From Polyangiaceae bacterium (lineage in GTDB: Bacteria > Myxococcota_A > Polyangia > Polyangiales > Polyangiaceae), in assembly GCA_013214025.1 (NCBI GenBank), contig JABSRN010000057.1:1-64000 (forward strand): a DNA stretch of 64,000 nucleotides, read 5' to 3'. The stretch's first letter is position 1. Every line of letters begins with the position of its first letter. Under the pieces are notes generated by a model that worked only from the letters and a program-made list of their open reading frames with translations, had not been told where the DNA came from and searched no databases. This document shows positions 1 through 8,778 of this stretch, one piece after another. The position numbers and the translations under genes are program-made.

Positions 1-46
1 AGCCGTCCGAGGGCAGCTCCTGTGCCCGCTGAAGCCGGGCTTGGAC

Positions 47-808
47 TCATCCGTCGCTTCGCGCGTCCTGAGGGGCGTCAGCGATTTGATCCAGCGCCGC
101 ATCCTGGGGGCCACTCTCTGGAGCGCCCACATCAGGCGAGCCAACATCGACTGACGACGCGGAGCCATCGCCGCCTGCGTCTCCCCCCAATCCTGCGTCT
201 CCCCCCAATCCTGCGTCACCGGCGGTACTATCCGTGCCGGCATCTCCCGGAGCTTGACCGTCAGCTCCGCCGTCTGACGAACCCAGTACCACCGCGGCCG
301 ACGCGTCATAGGCGCTGCCCTGCGACGTGCAGACGCCAGTAGCGAGCGACAAGTCAACACCGGGATCCGCTGGCACGCACACTCGTCCGTTCGTGCCACT
401 GCTCTCCAGCAGCTCCGCACCCCACGAGTCGTCCCCTGCCAAGTCTTCGCAGACGTAACCGCTGCGGCATCCGTCGCCGGAACAACTCCTCATGCAAAAG
501 CTGCGATTGAGCCGTGCCCCTTCGGCGAGCACCGAACATTCCGGCGTCGACGCTGCGACACCGGAATAACCGATACAGATCGACTCTTCCGGACAGGTGC
601 CGGGGGAACAACCGATGACGGTGCAGTATCCTCCGGGCAATGTCGTGTCGCACTGGCGCCCTCCGGAGGACGAGCAATCCGAAGCGGTAGAACACGAGTC
701 GCCAATCTCGGGCTGACAAGCCGGCAGCAACAGAAGCAGCGAGAACAAAAGTTGGCGTGGGCCCGGCAAAGCGCCGGGACCATATATGCTAGGAGCCGGA
801 CTCGCCAC
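47..808 (-). CDS. Cysteine-rich lipoprotein, function unknown
   Basis: No family recognised. The N-terminus has a hydrophobic Leu-rich stretch ending in LLPAC, a good signal peptidase II lipobox, so the product is probably a lipoprotein. The next 90 or so residues are rich in Cys (CSTASDC, CDTTLPGGYC, CSPGTC), suggesting a disulfide-bonded secreted domain. The C-terminal third is Gly/Asp/Ala low complexity, including GGDAGLGGDAG units encoded by an 18-bp tandem repeat. The start is uncertain: in-frame TTG at 832, GTG at 808 and TTG at 769 all lie upstream of the lipobox and none has a clear ribosome binding site. The gene is divergent from the next one, whose ATG is at 812. Confidence 0.7.
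   Translation of the reverse strand: MASPAPSIYGPGALPGPRQLLFSLLLLLPACQPEIGDSCSTASDCSSSGGRQCDTTLPGGYCTVIGCSPGTCPEESICIGYSGVAASTPECSVLAEGARLNRSFCMRSCSGDGCRSGYVCEDLAGDDSWGAELLESSGTNGRVCVPADPGVDLSLATGVCTSQGSAYDASAAVVLGSSDGGADGQAPGDAGTDSTAGDAGLGGDAGLGGDAGGDGSASSVDVGSPDVGAPESGPQDAALDQIADAPQDARSDG
174..217. repeat. 18-bp direct tandem repeat, about 2.4 copies
   Basis: The unit CCTGCGTCTCCCCCCAAT occurs at 174-191 and 192-209 and then partially. It lies in frame in the first lipoprotein gene and encodes the GGDAGL units of its linker. Confidence 0.85.
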
Positions 809-811
809 CCC

Positions 812-1663
812 ATGCTCGATCTGAACTTTCAACCTTGGCGCCGCGCGCTACTCTGCTGGGGAGTCTGCCTGCTGCTGCTTTCCGGCTGCGGCGCCGCCGG
901 GCCTCTCGGGCACCCGGCCCACACGTTGAAGACCGGGGAGGTCTCCGGGGCTGTGGGGTTCTCAACGAAAATAGTCAGTTCAGCCGTCAAGAACCAGATC
1001 GCTGATGGGCAATCAGCTTCTGGGACGGACGCCGACGAAGCGGAAAGCGCCTTTTTCCAGGGGGTGCTGCTCGAGCACGTTCTGGCTCCCGGTCCGGCGA
1101 GCTGGGTGAATGCCCGGGTTGGACTAGAGGGAAATCGCGAAGCGGGACTCTCGTTCTACGGGCGAACCGTCCGGATCGACGGCCGTCAGGGCTTTTCGAA
1201 TGAACACTGGGCGCTCAGCTTCGGGCTCGGGCTGAGTGCACTCATGCGAAATCTCGTGACCCAGGACGCTGATGAGACATCCAATGTCGGCCGATTCGCG
1301 GGGACTGAGTACACCAGCGAGAACGGTAGCTTCGGGATAGATTTGCCCATCCTGCTTGGTTGGCGGGGAGGCCCACTTCAGGCCTGGTTGGGCCCAAGAG
1401 CCGGCATGCGACGCCTTCGGGGCACCATCGCGCAGATGCAAAATACCTTCGCCGAGCTGGAAGCCACCCAGCTCTTCCTAAGCTCCCACACGGGCGCGAG
1501 TGTCCGACTGGGAGGAATCAGTCTGCTGGTTGAAACCGTGGTTTCCCGCCATTGGTTCGACGCCACGGTGGATTTCGAGGGCGGCACAGCTCCGCTCAGT
1601 CGTAGCGCCGAAATGACTGGCTGGAGCATCGAGCCGACGCTAGGCCTTACCGGTCACTTCTAG
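812..1663 (+). CDS. Lipoprotein, possibly outer-membrane beta-rich protein
   Basis: No family recognised. With the ATG at 812 the protein has 283 residues and starts with RR followed by a Leu-rich core and LLSGC (Cys26), a canonical lipobox. The rest alternates short hydrophobic and polar segments with many Gly and aromatic residues, in the manner of beta-barrel or beta-sandwich outer-membrane proteins (for example SFGLGLSALMR, LLGWRGGPLQAWLGPRAGMR). An in-frame upstream start at 752 would put 20 charged residues before the signal and is unlikely. It is divergent from the preceding lipoprotein gene. Confidence 0.7.
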   Translation: MLDLNFQPWRRALLCWGVCLLLLSGCGAAGPLGHPAHTLKTGEVSGAVGFSTKIVSSAVKNQIADGQSASGTDADEAESAFFQGVLLEHVLAPGPASWVNARVGLEGNREAGLSFYGRTVRIDGRQGFSNEHWALSFGLGLSALMRNLVTQDADETSNVGRFAGTEYTSENGSFGIDLPILLGWRGGPLQAWLGPRAGMRRLRGTIAQMQNTFAELEATQLFLSSHTGASVRLGGISLLVETVVSRHWFDATVDFEGGTAPLSRSAEMTGWSIEPTLGLTGHF

Positions 1664-1664
1664 T

Positions 1665-1676
1665 CTGAGCGCTCAG
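1665..1676. terminator. Small palindrome after lipoprotein gene
   Basis: CTGAGCGCTCAG, a 12-bp perfect palindrome, directly follows the stop codon of the 812-1663 gene. There is no T-tract. Palindromes of this size arise by chance about 15 times in 64 kb, so a terminator role is only suggested by position. Confidence 0.25.
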
Positions 1677-1849
1677 CGCTGTCGGGGTGCAAAAGACCAT
1701 CAGCCTGACCGCTCCCCCCTCCCTGCCCCCGGGCTCAGCCTCTTTAATATTGGGTAGTTAACGGAGAGCTCAACCGAGTGAATTTATTCCCGCGCCGGCG
1801 TTCTCGGGCTTGCGGGGAGGATAGTCGGGCCCTATGGTGTAAGAAGCAC

Positions 1850-2725
1850 ATGCGCTCTCTCTCTTCACAGATCAAAGCTCGATTTGCGGTCGTCGCCCTC
1901 GCGACAACCAGCATCGCCTGTTCAGTTGAAGTCGATGAGACTACGGATGCAGAAACCGGAAGTACCCACGGGTTGGTCAGCATCCAGCGCAGCGCCGTCA
2001 TTGGTAGCGAAGAGGCTCCCACGGCCGATGCGATCGCTCACTTCGCGCAAATTCCGAGCTCGGGGGATGCTTCCGAGCTGCTCAGCGTTGTCGGGCTCGC
2101 GCCACGCCTGCCCGACATCGGCCAGTGCAACCAGGGACAAAGCCTACCAGGCGATCCCAGCGGCGAGCTCACCCTCTTGGACGTAGGCGAGATCACCATC
2201 GCCACCGATGCTGCGTCTACGCGACTAGCCCCCATGGCCTTTCCCACCGTCCGAGATTTGGTCTCGGGCGTCGTCTATACAACCCGGGATCGCGCATCCC
2301 TGCCGTTCCCTGCAGGCAGCGTCTATCAAATCAAAGCATTGGGTAGCGACCAACTCCCGGCATTTGACCTGCGCGCCGACGCGCCCGATCTGCTCGCGGA
2401 TGTAACCGTCGGCGGGGTAGCGCTCGAAGAAATCGAATCGGTATCCCTGGGCGAGCCCATCGATCTCACCTGGTCGGTAGGTGCCCTAGGCGACATCGTC
2501 TACGTAGAGCTGCTCTCGGATCAGGACGGCGACGTCAGCGTCGTGTGTGCTTTCCAGGATGACGCCGGCGCAGGGTCCATCGACGCGACCCTGTTGTCCA
2601 CCTCGGGTGAAGGCTGGCTGTCGCTGCATCGAGTGCGTTCCCACGAAGTCGGGACCGAAGGCCTAGACATTGCGGAGTTGAGGTTCGATTTCGAGCTGGC
2701 CGCAGCCGTTCGCTTCGCCGAATAA
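1850..2725 (+). CDS. Lipoprotein, function unknown
   Basis: No family recognised. The ATG at 1850 gives 291 residues beginning with a basic n-region, a hydrophobic core and SIAC (Cys24), typical of a lipoprotein. A short Asp/Glu/Thr-rich tether follows. The body is acidic, with few cysteines, and ends in a likely beta strand. In-frame sequence extends upstream to 1778 but only adds an Arg-rich leader before the signal peptide, so 1850 is preferred. Confidence 0.7.
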   Translation: MRSLSSQIKARFAVVALATTSIACSVEVDETTDAETGSTHGLVSIQRSAVIGSEEAPTADAIAHFAQIPSSGDASELLSVVGLAPRLPDIGQCNQGQSLPGDPSGELTLLDVGEITIATDAASTRLAPMAFPTVRDLVSGVVYTTRDRASLPFPAGSVYQIKALGSDQLPAFDLRADAPDLLADVTVGGVALEEIESVSLGEPIDLTWSVGALGDIVYVELLSDQDGDVSVVCAFQDDAGAGSIDATLLSTSGEGWLSLHRVRSHEVGTEGLDIAELRFDFELAAAVRFAE

Positions 2726-2747
2726 CGCTAGTCGCTTCACATTTCGC

Positions 2748-2765
2748 CCGGGGTGCTGGCCCCGG
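2748..2765. terminator. GC hairpin downstream of lipoprotein gene
   Basis: CCGGGG and CCCCGG separated by TGCTGG form a 6-bp stem about 25 bases after the stop at 2725. There is no T-tract. A weak candidate for a transcription end. Confidence 0.25.
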
Positions 2766-2879
2766 TTGACGTCATTCGCCCGGGCACGGCCCGAATAGGG
2801 GCGATACTGGGAATCGTCGCGCCCCATATGTCGATCCCGATAGACCGCAGCCGACATTCTGGCATCCTCCCGCACCATC

Positions 2880-3788
2880 ATGATCACGTATTTCCGCGAC
2901 GGCTTTATGGATGACAAGGACGCTTCTGTGAGCGTTCGTTCTCGGGCGCTAAACTACGGGCTCGGATGTTTCGGCGGGATCCGCGGCTACGCCAGTGACG
3001 ACGGCAGCGATCTCTTCATCTTCCGCTTGAGCAAACATGCAGAGCGCTTAGCCATTAGCGCCAAAACCCTCTGCCTGCCCATGCGGGTATCCAGCGCGCG
3101 TTTGGAAGACATCGTTTGCGAACTGTTGCGCAAGAACGATGTGCACGCCGACTGCTACGTGCGACCCATGGTGATCAGCGACTCCGATGAACTGTCACCG
3201 GTGCTGCGAGAGGAGGACGCGACCTTGGTCGTCTACACTCTGCCTCTAGCACGCTACATCGACAAAGAAGCGTTGGACGTTTGTGTCTCCTCCTGGCGGC
3301 GAACTTCCGACAATGCCATCCCGTCCCGTCTCAAGCCGACCGGCGGTTACATCAACAGCGCGCTCGCGCGACGCGAAGCCAGCGACAACGGCTATGACGA
3401 AGCCATCCTGCTCACCGAACGTGGCCAGGTGTCTGAAGGCAGCGCAGAACACCTCTTCATGGTTCAAGGGGGAGAGCTGTTCTCTCCGCCTTCCACTGAA
3501 GACAATCTCGATGGCATCACCCGCCGCAGTCTGATCGAGCTCGCGACAGAAGATCTCGGCCTCAAGTTCCGCGAACGTCCGATTGGGCGAACCGAGCTGT
3601 ACACCGCCGACGAATTGTTTTTCTGCGGCACGGGTGCCGAGATCATGCCCATCGCCTCCGTCGACCGGCGAACCATCGGAGACGGCAAGCCGGGCCCCAT
3701 TAGCTCGCAAATCAAGAGTCACTTTGCGGACGTCGTCCGCGGGCGCGTTGCCTCCCGGCGGTCCTGGCTCACGCCAGTGTGGGCCTGA
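2880..3788 (+). CDS. ilvE: Branched-chain amino acid aminotransferase (class IV)
   Basis: PLP-dependent fold-type IV aminotransferase that interconverts branched-chain 2-oxo acids and Val, Leu or Ile with glutamate. The 302-residue length is normal. The N-terminus has the YFRDGFMDDKDASVSV segment that opens the family, then LNYGLGCFGGIRGY. The catalytic lysine is Lys152 in RLKPTGGYINSALA. Cofactor-binding segments follow (DEAILLTERGQVSEGSAEHLF, then NLDGITRRSLIELA) and GTGAEIMPI near the end. D-amino acid transaminase or aminodeoxychorismate lyase share the fold, but the N-terminal and YINSALA segments favour IlvE. It stands alone and is convergent with the next gene. Confidence 0.9.
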   Translation: MITYFRDGFMDDKDASVSVRSRALNYGLGCFGGIRGYASDDGSDLFIFRLSKHAERLAISAKTLCLPMRVSSARLEDIVCELLRKNDVHADCYVRPMVISDSDELSPVLREEDATLVVYTLPLARYIDKEALDVCVSSWRRTSDNAIPSRLKPTGGYINSALARREASDNGYDEAILLTERGQVSEGSAEHLFMVQGGELFSPPSTEDNLDGITRRSLIELATEDLGLKFRERPIGRTELYTADELFFCGTGAEIMPIASVDRRTIGDGKPGPISSQIKSHFADVVRGRVASRRSWLTPVWA

Positions 3789-3816
3789 GCACTCAGTACA
3801 CCTGACCGTAACTCGA

Positions 3817-4359
3817 TCAGCCGGCGTCTTGCGCAGGTGCGGTCGTCTTATTCGGAGCGCTGGGGGCGACCGGGAGAGAGACAGGCGCGTTGGGCGTCGA
3901 GGGAGCTGGCGACGCTTTCCTCGCTACAATCGCGTAGACGAGCTCGCGCTTTTGACCGGCCCGAGAAAAACTCACGCGCAGTTCGGGAGCGTCCTTCAGC
4001 GCGACGAAAGCCGCGAAGGCCTCGGTATCGCGCTCGATCGGCATTCCGTTGACTGAGTGGATGACGTCACCCGCTTGCAGATCCACACTCTCCCAAAAGT
4101 AGTGGGGGCGGAGCTGCGAGATTTCGAAGCCCGAAAATTCACCATCTGCGAAGGCCGGTTCGACTTCTACCCGCTGGAGAAAGTACCCGAAGCCCTCGTC
4201 GATAGCGGAGAGCACGTCTTCGCGCCAGATGGATCCCGGCGGCGGCGCGTCTACCGGGGTCTCCATCAGAGTGTTCGATTCCGGCGGGGCGGCGGGGTAA
4301 TTCGCGGTGGTCGTTGAACAAGCGGCCAAGACCAAACAAAGCGGGGGTAGTCGTCTCAC
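3817..4359 (-). CDS. PDZ-domain lipoprotein (GspC-like)
   Basis: A 180-residue predicted lipoprotein (LVLAAC, Cys14). After a Pro-rich tether, residues about 50-140 resemble a PDZ domain of the kind at the C-terminus of type II secretion protein GspC: FSGFEISQLRPHYFWESVDLQAGDVIHSVNGMPI, then a Phe/Ala helix and LRVSFSRAGQKRELVYAI. The Ala/Pro-rich tail looks disordered. No other secretion-system gene lies nearby, so it is not assigned to a secretion apparatus. A free periplasmic protein-binding lipoprotein is an equally good reading. Confidence 0.7.
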   Translation of the reverse strand: MRRLPPLCLVLAACSTTTANYPAAPPESNTLMETPVDAPPPGSIWREDVLSAIDEGFGYFLQRVEVEPAFADGEFSGFEISQLRPHYFWESVDLQAGDVIHSVNGMPIERDTEAFAAFVALKDAPELRVSFSRAGQKRELVYAIVARKASPAPSTPNAPVSLPVAPSAPNKTTAPAQDAG

Positions 4360-4640
4360 GGAGCGAATATGGGCGCGACGGGGTGCTAGGGCAAGTTTCC
4401 GGAGCGCACGCTATTCACTGAGCCCGCTACACCTCAGGCTTGAGTTCAATGGCGAGCGCCAAATAGTCGATATCGCTGGTTTCCCGAACTGCAGGGGCTG
4501 GCTGCGAATCGGCGCGAAGCCCGGGGCACCCCGGATCATACGCGACAACGGCCAGCCGTCAGCGACCGGGGACGGGCTGACGCGCGTGGGGCCGCGATCC
4601 TGCAGCTAGCGCAGGCTCCTCTCTAACTCCCAGCGAATAG

Positions 4641-5318
4641 CTACGAGTCCGTAGTGTCCGGCAAGATTTCCCGAACCGCGTCGAGCACGCGGGCGGCTAC
4701 ATCGCCGACACCGGCGTCTCCGGCGATGTGCACCACACGATCGCCCGGGATCAAGTCTTCGGCTCGCGCGTACACCGCCACAAGTCGCTCCTGAAGGTCC
4801 CGGGAATCATAAATCTCTTCGTCTCCGCCGCGACTCTCTCGGCGCTCCCTGGCGACAGCTGCGGGAACGTCCATCACGATGGTCAGATCAGGCCGAATCG
4901 CCCGGCGATTGAGCTCTCGTATCCACGGGACGACAGACGTTGCGTCTTTGGCCGTAACGGATTGGTAGGCCAAACTGGAAAGGTCGTAGCGATCGCTCAC
5001 GACTACCTTGCCCGCTTCGAGTCCGGGCAACACCTCTGAGTCGAGGTGGTCCAATCGGTCGGCGGCGAACAGTAGCCCCATGGTCGCCCAATCGAACGGC
5101 CTCGGACCGGATCGATCCGCGACCACCAGACGGTTCTGGAGGATCTGACGAATCGTGCCGCCAATAGGACCCGTGCTCGGTTCACAAGTGAGACGGGCGT
5201 CGATGTCCATCTCCCGAAGAGCCTTGGTCAGTCGCTTGGTATGCGTCGTGCTCCCACAGCCATCGACGCCTTCGATTACAACGAAACGTCCGGGAAGACC
5301 GTGAGGGGATGGGGGCAT
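4641..5318 (-). CDS. tmk: Thymidylate kinase with non-canonical P-loop
   Basis: Phosphorylates dTMP to dTDP. The 225-residue length is normal. The P-loop region reads EGVDGCGSTTH (residues 16-26), so the lysine of GxxxxGK[ST] is replaced by Ser23. The base/phosphate-binding motif VSDRYDLSSLAYQ follows near residue 107. The lid region is Arg-rich (ARERRESRGG). The gene lies 27 bp downstream of panC on the same strand and is probably cotranscribed with panBC. Family membership is clear. Whether the missing lysine reduces activity cannot be told from sequence, and lysine-less P-loops may occur in some TMK lineages. Confidence 0.88.
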   Translation of the reverse strand: MPPSPHGLPGRFVVIEGVDGCGSTTHTKRLTKALREMDIDARLTCEPSTGPIGGTIRQILQNRLVVADRSGPRPFDWATMGLLFAADRLDHLDSEVLPGLEAGKVVVSDRYDLSSLAYQSVTAKDATSVVPWIRELNRRAIRPDLTIVMDVPAAVARERRESRGGDEEIYDSRDLQERLVAVYARAEDLIPGDRVVHIAGDAGVGDVAARVLDAVREILPDTTDS

Positions 5319-5345
5319 AAGCTCCCTTTATACTGCCACGGATCA

Positions 5346-6221
5346 CTATTCCAAGGGGGCTGAATCCTCCCCCAGCACGACGTTGTCAATCAGGCGCGTT
5401 TTGCCCATGAACGCGGCTACCGCCAATAACGCGCGATCTGGCAATACTTCGCCCTCCGGAAACGCGGTGAGCCGATCGGGGTGTGCTACGCTGACGTAGT
5501 CTTGGCGCATACCAGCATTCTGCAGTTCCGCGCGTAACAATCCGACTAGAACGTCTTGCCGACGTTCCCCTGTCTCGAAGCTTCGCACGGCGGCTGACAA
5601 TCCTCGGGCAATGCCGAGGGCTCGCGTTCGCTCGTCAGCGCTAAGATAACGATTTCTTGAGCTCAGTGCCATGCCATCCGCCTCGCGAACTATGGCGAAG
5701 CCGACGACGCGAACAGCCAACAAGAGATCTGCCACCATGCGTTCGATGACTTTGAGTTGTTGGTAATCTTTGCGGCCAAAGATTGCTGTGCACGGACCGG
5801 CAATCGCTAACAACTTGGTCACGATAGTGGTCACGCCTTCGAAGTGCTCCGGGCGCGAGGCACCGCAAAGTCCTTCGGTGATCCCGGCGACGGCTACTCG
5901 GGTCGATTCCCCCTCAACATACATCTCGCCCTCTGCCGGGGCGAAGACGAGCGCGACCTTTTCGTCCTCGCAAGCCGCGACGTCGGTCTCGAGCTGCCGG
6001 GGATAGGCACTGAGATCCTCGCCCGGCGCAAACTGAGTAGGGTTCACGAATATCGTCACGGCCACAGTGGAGCCGTGATTGTGTGCTTCTTTCATTAGCG
6101 CACAGTGTCCGGCATGCAGCGCCCCCATGGTCGGGACTAAGGCCAGCGTGCCACCATCGCGACGGGCGTCATCACAACGGCGGCGAAACTCCTCAACGGA
6201 GCGGCAGACGATCGCCGGCAT
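5346..6221 (-). CDS. panC: Pantothenate synthetase
   Basis: Joins D-pantoate and beta-alanine using ATP, the last step of pantothenate synthesis. At 291 residues it is full length. The HIGH-like nucleotide-binding motif is PTMGALHAGH (residues 30-39). Later family segments are visible: NPTQFAPGEDLSAYPR, the pantoate-site region EGLCGASRPEHFEGVTTIVTKL, FGRKDYQQL and MALSSRNRYLS (the KMSKS-equivalent). Its ATG overlaps the panB stop by one base (TGATG), which implies translational coupling. tmk follows 27 bp downstream. Confidence 0.96.
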   Translation of the reverse strand: MPAIVCRSVEEFRRRCDDARRDGGTLALVPTMGALHAGHCALMKEAHNHGSTVAVTIFVNPTQFAPGEDLSAYPRQLETDVAACEDEKVALVFAPAEGEMYVEGESTRVAVAGITEGLCGASRPEHFEGVTTIVTKLLAIAGPCTAIFGRKDYQQLKVIERMVADLLLAVRVVGFAIVREADGMALSSRNRYLSADERTRALGIARGLSAAVRSFETGERRQDVLVGLLRAELQNAGMRQDYVSVAHPDRLTAFPEGEVLPDRALLAVAAFMGKTRLIDNVVLGEDSAPLE

Positions 6222-7156
6222 CAGTCGTCCGAGGCCGGGCCGTAGGTGGGGACCTCGGGATCCACCACCGCTTGAGCACCCGTGGCCTCACCCAAACTTT
6301 TTGGTTTGGCCATACCAAAAGACTGACTCGCATCGGGAAAACTGCCGCCCTGTACTTCGGCTACGTAACTCTGGGTCGCCTTCACGATTTCATCACCCAG
6401 TTCAGCGAAGCGCTTGACGAACTTGGGAGTAAAATCTCGAAACATGCCGAGAAAATCGTAACAGACCAATACTTGACCATCACAATGGGGTCCGGCGCCG
6501 ATGCCAATGGTGGGAATGTCGACCGTCTCGGTGATGCGCCGGCCGAGATCCGCCGGTACCCCCTCAAGCACCACGCAGTAGGCGCCAGCCTCCTGCAGCA
6601 CTTTTGCGTCCTGCAGCACTTTCGCGGCGGCGTCTTCGCCTTTCCCTTGGACCCGAAAGCCCCCCATCGCATGCACCGACTGGGGGGTGAGCCCAACGTG
6701 GCCCACCACCGGGATGCCCGCCGCGACAATGCGCGCGACGTGTTCGCAAACGGCGACGCCACCCTCCAACTTCACCGCCTCGGCTCCCGATTCTTTCACC
6801 AATCGGCCGGCAGCTTTGAGGGCTTCTTCGCTTGAGATCTGGAAGCTCATGAACGGCATGTCCGCCACCACCTGCGCGCGTTGGGTCCCGCGGACTACCG
6901 CGCGTGTGTGGTAAATGATGTCTTCTAGGGTAACCGGCAACGTCGTCGCCAAGCCCTGCACCACCATGCCCAGAGAATCGCCAACGAGCAGCATGTCCGC
7001 GCCCCCCTCGTCGAGCAGACGGGCAATCGTCGCATCGTAGGCCGTCAGCATCGCGATCTTCGATTTCCCCTTGCGGGCTCGAATCATCGGAACGGTGACC
7101 TTCGCTGGCTTCGCCGATTTGGCGGGTGTTTTGCCTTTGCTGGAGGAAGAACTCAT
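6221..7156 (-). CDS. panB: 3-methyl-2-oxobutanoate hydroxymethyltransferase
   Basis: First committed step of pantothenate synthesis: transfers a hydroxymethyl group from methylene-THF to 2-oxoisovalerate. 311 residues with family signatures MLTAYDATIARLLDEGGADMLLVGDSLGMV, ADMPFMSF, VKLEGG, GIPVVGHVGLTPQS and GIGAGPHCDGQVLV. About 22 N-terminal residues are Ser/Lys/Ala-rich and precede the conserved start of the barrel. The repeated KVLQDAKVLQEA segment comes from an 18-bp near-duplication, but the overall length is normal for the family. It is first in the panB-panC-tmk unit. Confidence 0.96.
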   Translation of the reverse strand: MSSSSSKGKTPAKSAKPAKVTVPMIRARKGKSKIAMLTAYDATIARLLDEGGADMLLVGDSLGMVVQGLATTLPVTLEDIIYHTRAVVRGTQRAQVVADMPFMSFQISSEEALKAAGRLVKESGAEAVKLEGGVAVCEHVARIVAAGIPVVGHVGLTPQSVHAMGGFRVQGKGEDAAAKVLQDAKVLQEAGAYCVVLEGVPADLGRRITETVDIPTIGIGAGPHCDGQVLVCYDFLGMFRDFTPKFVKRFAELGDEIVKATQSYVAEVQGGSFPDASQSFGMAKPKSLGEATGAQAVVDPEVPTYGPASDD

Positions 7157-7349
7157 GGCACTGGCACCCTAGCACTATCCGATTGATAGGACCGCTCAGC
7201 GTTGCCAACTCCGCTGCCGAATGCTCTTTGCACCCGCAATCCTTGACCCCGCGACACAGGCACAGCAACGCTAGTGCGCGATTCACTTCTCTTGAAGGGA
7301 ATCGCGACCATAAAAAACATGCGTCATATACGATCCTAGGCTTAAATAA

Positions 7350-7390
7350 TCGAGTCATTCGCTCTCATCCAAGGTGAGCGAATGACTCGA
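7350..7390. repeat. Perfect 15-bp inverted repeat, 11-nt loop
   Basis: TCGAGTCATTCGCTC at 7350-7364 is the exact reverse complement of 7376-7390. It lies between the divergent panB and DUF1415-like genes, 46 bp before the latter's ATG. With no T-tract on the plus side it could be an operator, a 5'-UTR hairpin or a fold-back mutation product. Confidence 0.9.
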
Positions 7391-7435
7391 GAGCCCTTCC
7401 GTGTATCTGAATCCCGCACTAGCTAAGAGCCGCCA

Positions 7436-8101
7436 ATGTCCGACGAACGACTGATTCAGGAAGCCCATCGGGTCTATCGTCGCTACCAAAGCGAAATCGT
7501 CGAAGGTTTTCGACTCTGCCCCTGGGCCGAGCGTTCGCGGTCCGAGGGACACGTCAGCGAGCGCGTGCTGCTCGCTTCAGAACTAGATACTGAAGCGACT
7601 CTCGCCGTCGCCGGTAAGCTAGCCGACGACGAGAACGTACACATCGGTATCCTGATTTTTCCGCGACTCAAAACCACCTGGCTCGAGTTCGAACGCTTCG
7701 TATCCCGAACGCTCGCCGAAGACGCTCGCCGGCGAGAACTCGGGACCGCTCCCTTCGCCATGGCGGCATTCCATCCAGAGGCGCCCTGCGACACGACCAC
7801 GAATCAACGCCTCATTCCGTTTCTCCGGCGCACCCCGGATCCGGTGATCCAGCTCGTGCGCATGCGATTGCTCGATGAGGTACGGCGGGGACAGAGCGAT
7901 GGCACTCAGTTCATGGACTTGAGTCGCATTGACATCGCCGACGTACTCGCGAAAGCCAGCACGCCTACGTTGCGAGAACGAATCGCTAAGGCAAATATGG
8001 AGACCGTCTGTCAAACCGGTGTCGAAAAATTTACCGACAAGCTTTCGGAGCTAAAACGGGACCGCGACGAGAGCTATCAAGAGCTCGGCGAGCCGACGTG
8101 A
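7436..8101 (+). CDS. DUF1415-like protein
   Basis: A 221-residue soluble protein without signal peptide. Residues 24-31 read GFRLCPWA, followed by a segment VHIGILIFPRLKTTWLEFERFV, then AAFHPEAP and FLRRTPDPVIQLVRMRLLDEV. These match the order of conserved pieces I associate with DUF1415 (LCPFA, FHP, RSPYP..HLLR). The biochemical function of that family is not known to me. The stop overlaps the next gene's GTG by 4 bp (GTGA), so the two are probably translated together. Confidence 0.65.
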   Translation: MSDERLIQEAHRVYRRYQSEIVEGFRLCPWAERSRSEGHVSERVLLASELDTEATLAVAGKLADDENVHIGILIFPRLKTTWLEFERFVSRTLAEDARRRELGTAPFAMAAFHPEAPCDTTTNQRLIPFLRRTPDPVIQLVRMRLLDEVRRGQSDGTQFMDLSRIDIADVLAKASTPTLRERIAKANMETVCQTGVEKFTDKLSELKRDRDESYQELGEPT

Positions 8102-8778
8102 AGCGCGTCGCCTCATCGCGAGCGTTCCTGATGGCGTCTGTCGTCTGGCTCGGTGTCGGCGCCAGCTCGTGTCACGGTGCGGGCAGCACAGGCAGCAGCT
8201 GTTCCTATGTGTCCGACTGCGGCGGCAGGCTCGAATGCCTGGCGAACACCTGTGTGCAACCCGGAGGAGTTCCCGTTCCTCAGGACAGTGACAGAATCGT
8301 TCAAGAAGCCAGTTCCCTCGTCATTCTCGAAGGCCCGAACGGGCAAGCGTCCGATTCTCCCAATCTTGTACGCTTCGGAGACGTGCCGACCCAGGAATCG
8401 CAGATGTTGTACCTGCGATTTTCCGCGACATCTCTGGCGCCCGAAAAAGTCAATCGAGCCTTCTTGCTACTGAGAATCGCGAACGATGAGCCCCGGGGGC
8501 CGGGTCGGGTCAAACTCGGGCTCTACCGCCTCGACAGCGGCCTGCCCTCCTCCGGCGTCCCTAGCCGTTGGCTGCGAGCCAGCGACGCCGAGGCCTGGGG
8601 CACGCCCGGAGCGAGCGTAGTACGCTTCGACGTGACCCGGCTCGTCAGCGCCCAAGCCGGCCGGTCCGGGAGCCACCACTGGCTCGTCTCCGCCACCTCA
8701 GCCAACGGCTCGAAAATCAGCGCTCACACGGTGGGCGGGGACCGCATGGGGCCGTGGCTGGAAGTATATTCTCAATAG
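8098..8778 (+). CDS. Lipoprotein with DNRLRE-like beta-sandwich
   Basis: 226 residues. The N-terminal hydrophobic segment ends in GASSC, a plausible lipobox, followed by a short Cys-rich stretch (CSYVSDCGGRLECLANTC) of the kind found after the tether in myxobacterial lipoproteins. Residues about 85-225 (LYLRFSATSLAPEKVNRAFLLLRI, then VRFDVTRLVS and WLVSATSANG) resemble the DNRLRE / CBM96-type jelly-roll that binds extracellular polymers. The ligand is unknown. Starts with GTG, overlapping the preceding stop by 4 bp. Confidence 0.65.
   Translation: MKRVASSRAFLMASVVWLGVGASSCHGAGSTGSSCSYVSDCGGRLECLANTCVQPGGVPVPQDSDRIVQEASSLVILEGPNGQASDSPNLVRFGDVPTQESQMLYLRFSATSLAPEKVNRAFLLLRIANDEPRGPGRVKLGLYRLDSGLPSSGVPSRWLRASDAEAWGTPGASVVRFDVTRLVSAQAGRSGSHHWLVSATSANGSKISAHTVGGDRMGPWLEVYSQ

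Noticed and set aside
6593-6630. Duplicated KVLQDA/KVLQEA segment in panB
   Set aside because: An 18-bp near-duplication is visible, but the protein aligns in length with ordinary PanB at this place, so it is not an insertion.
6083-6835. 250-codon plus-strand open frame across panC and panB
   Set aside because: It is antisense to two clear enzyme genes, has no motif or ribosome site, and long antisense frames are common in GC-rich DNA.
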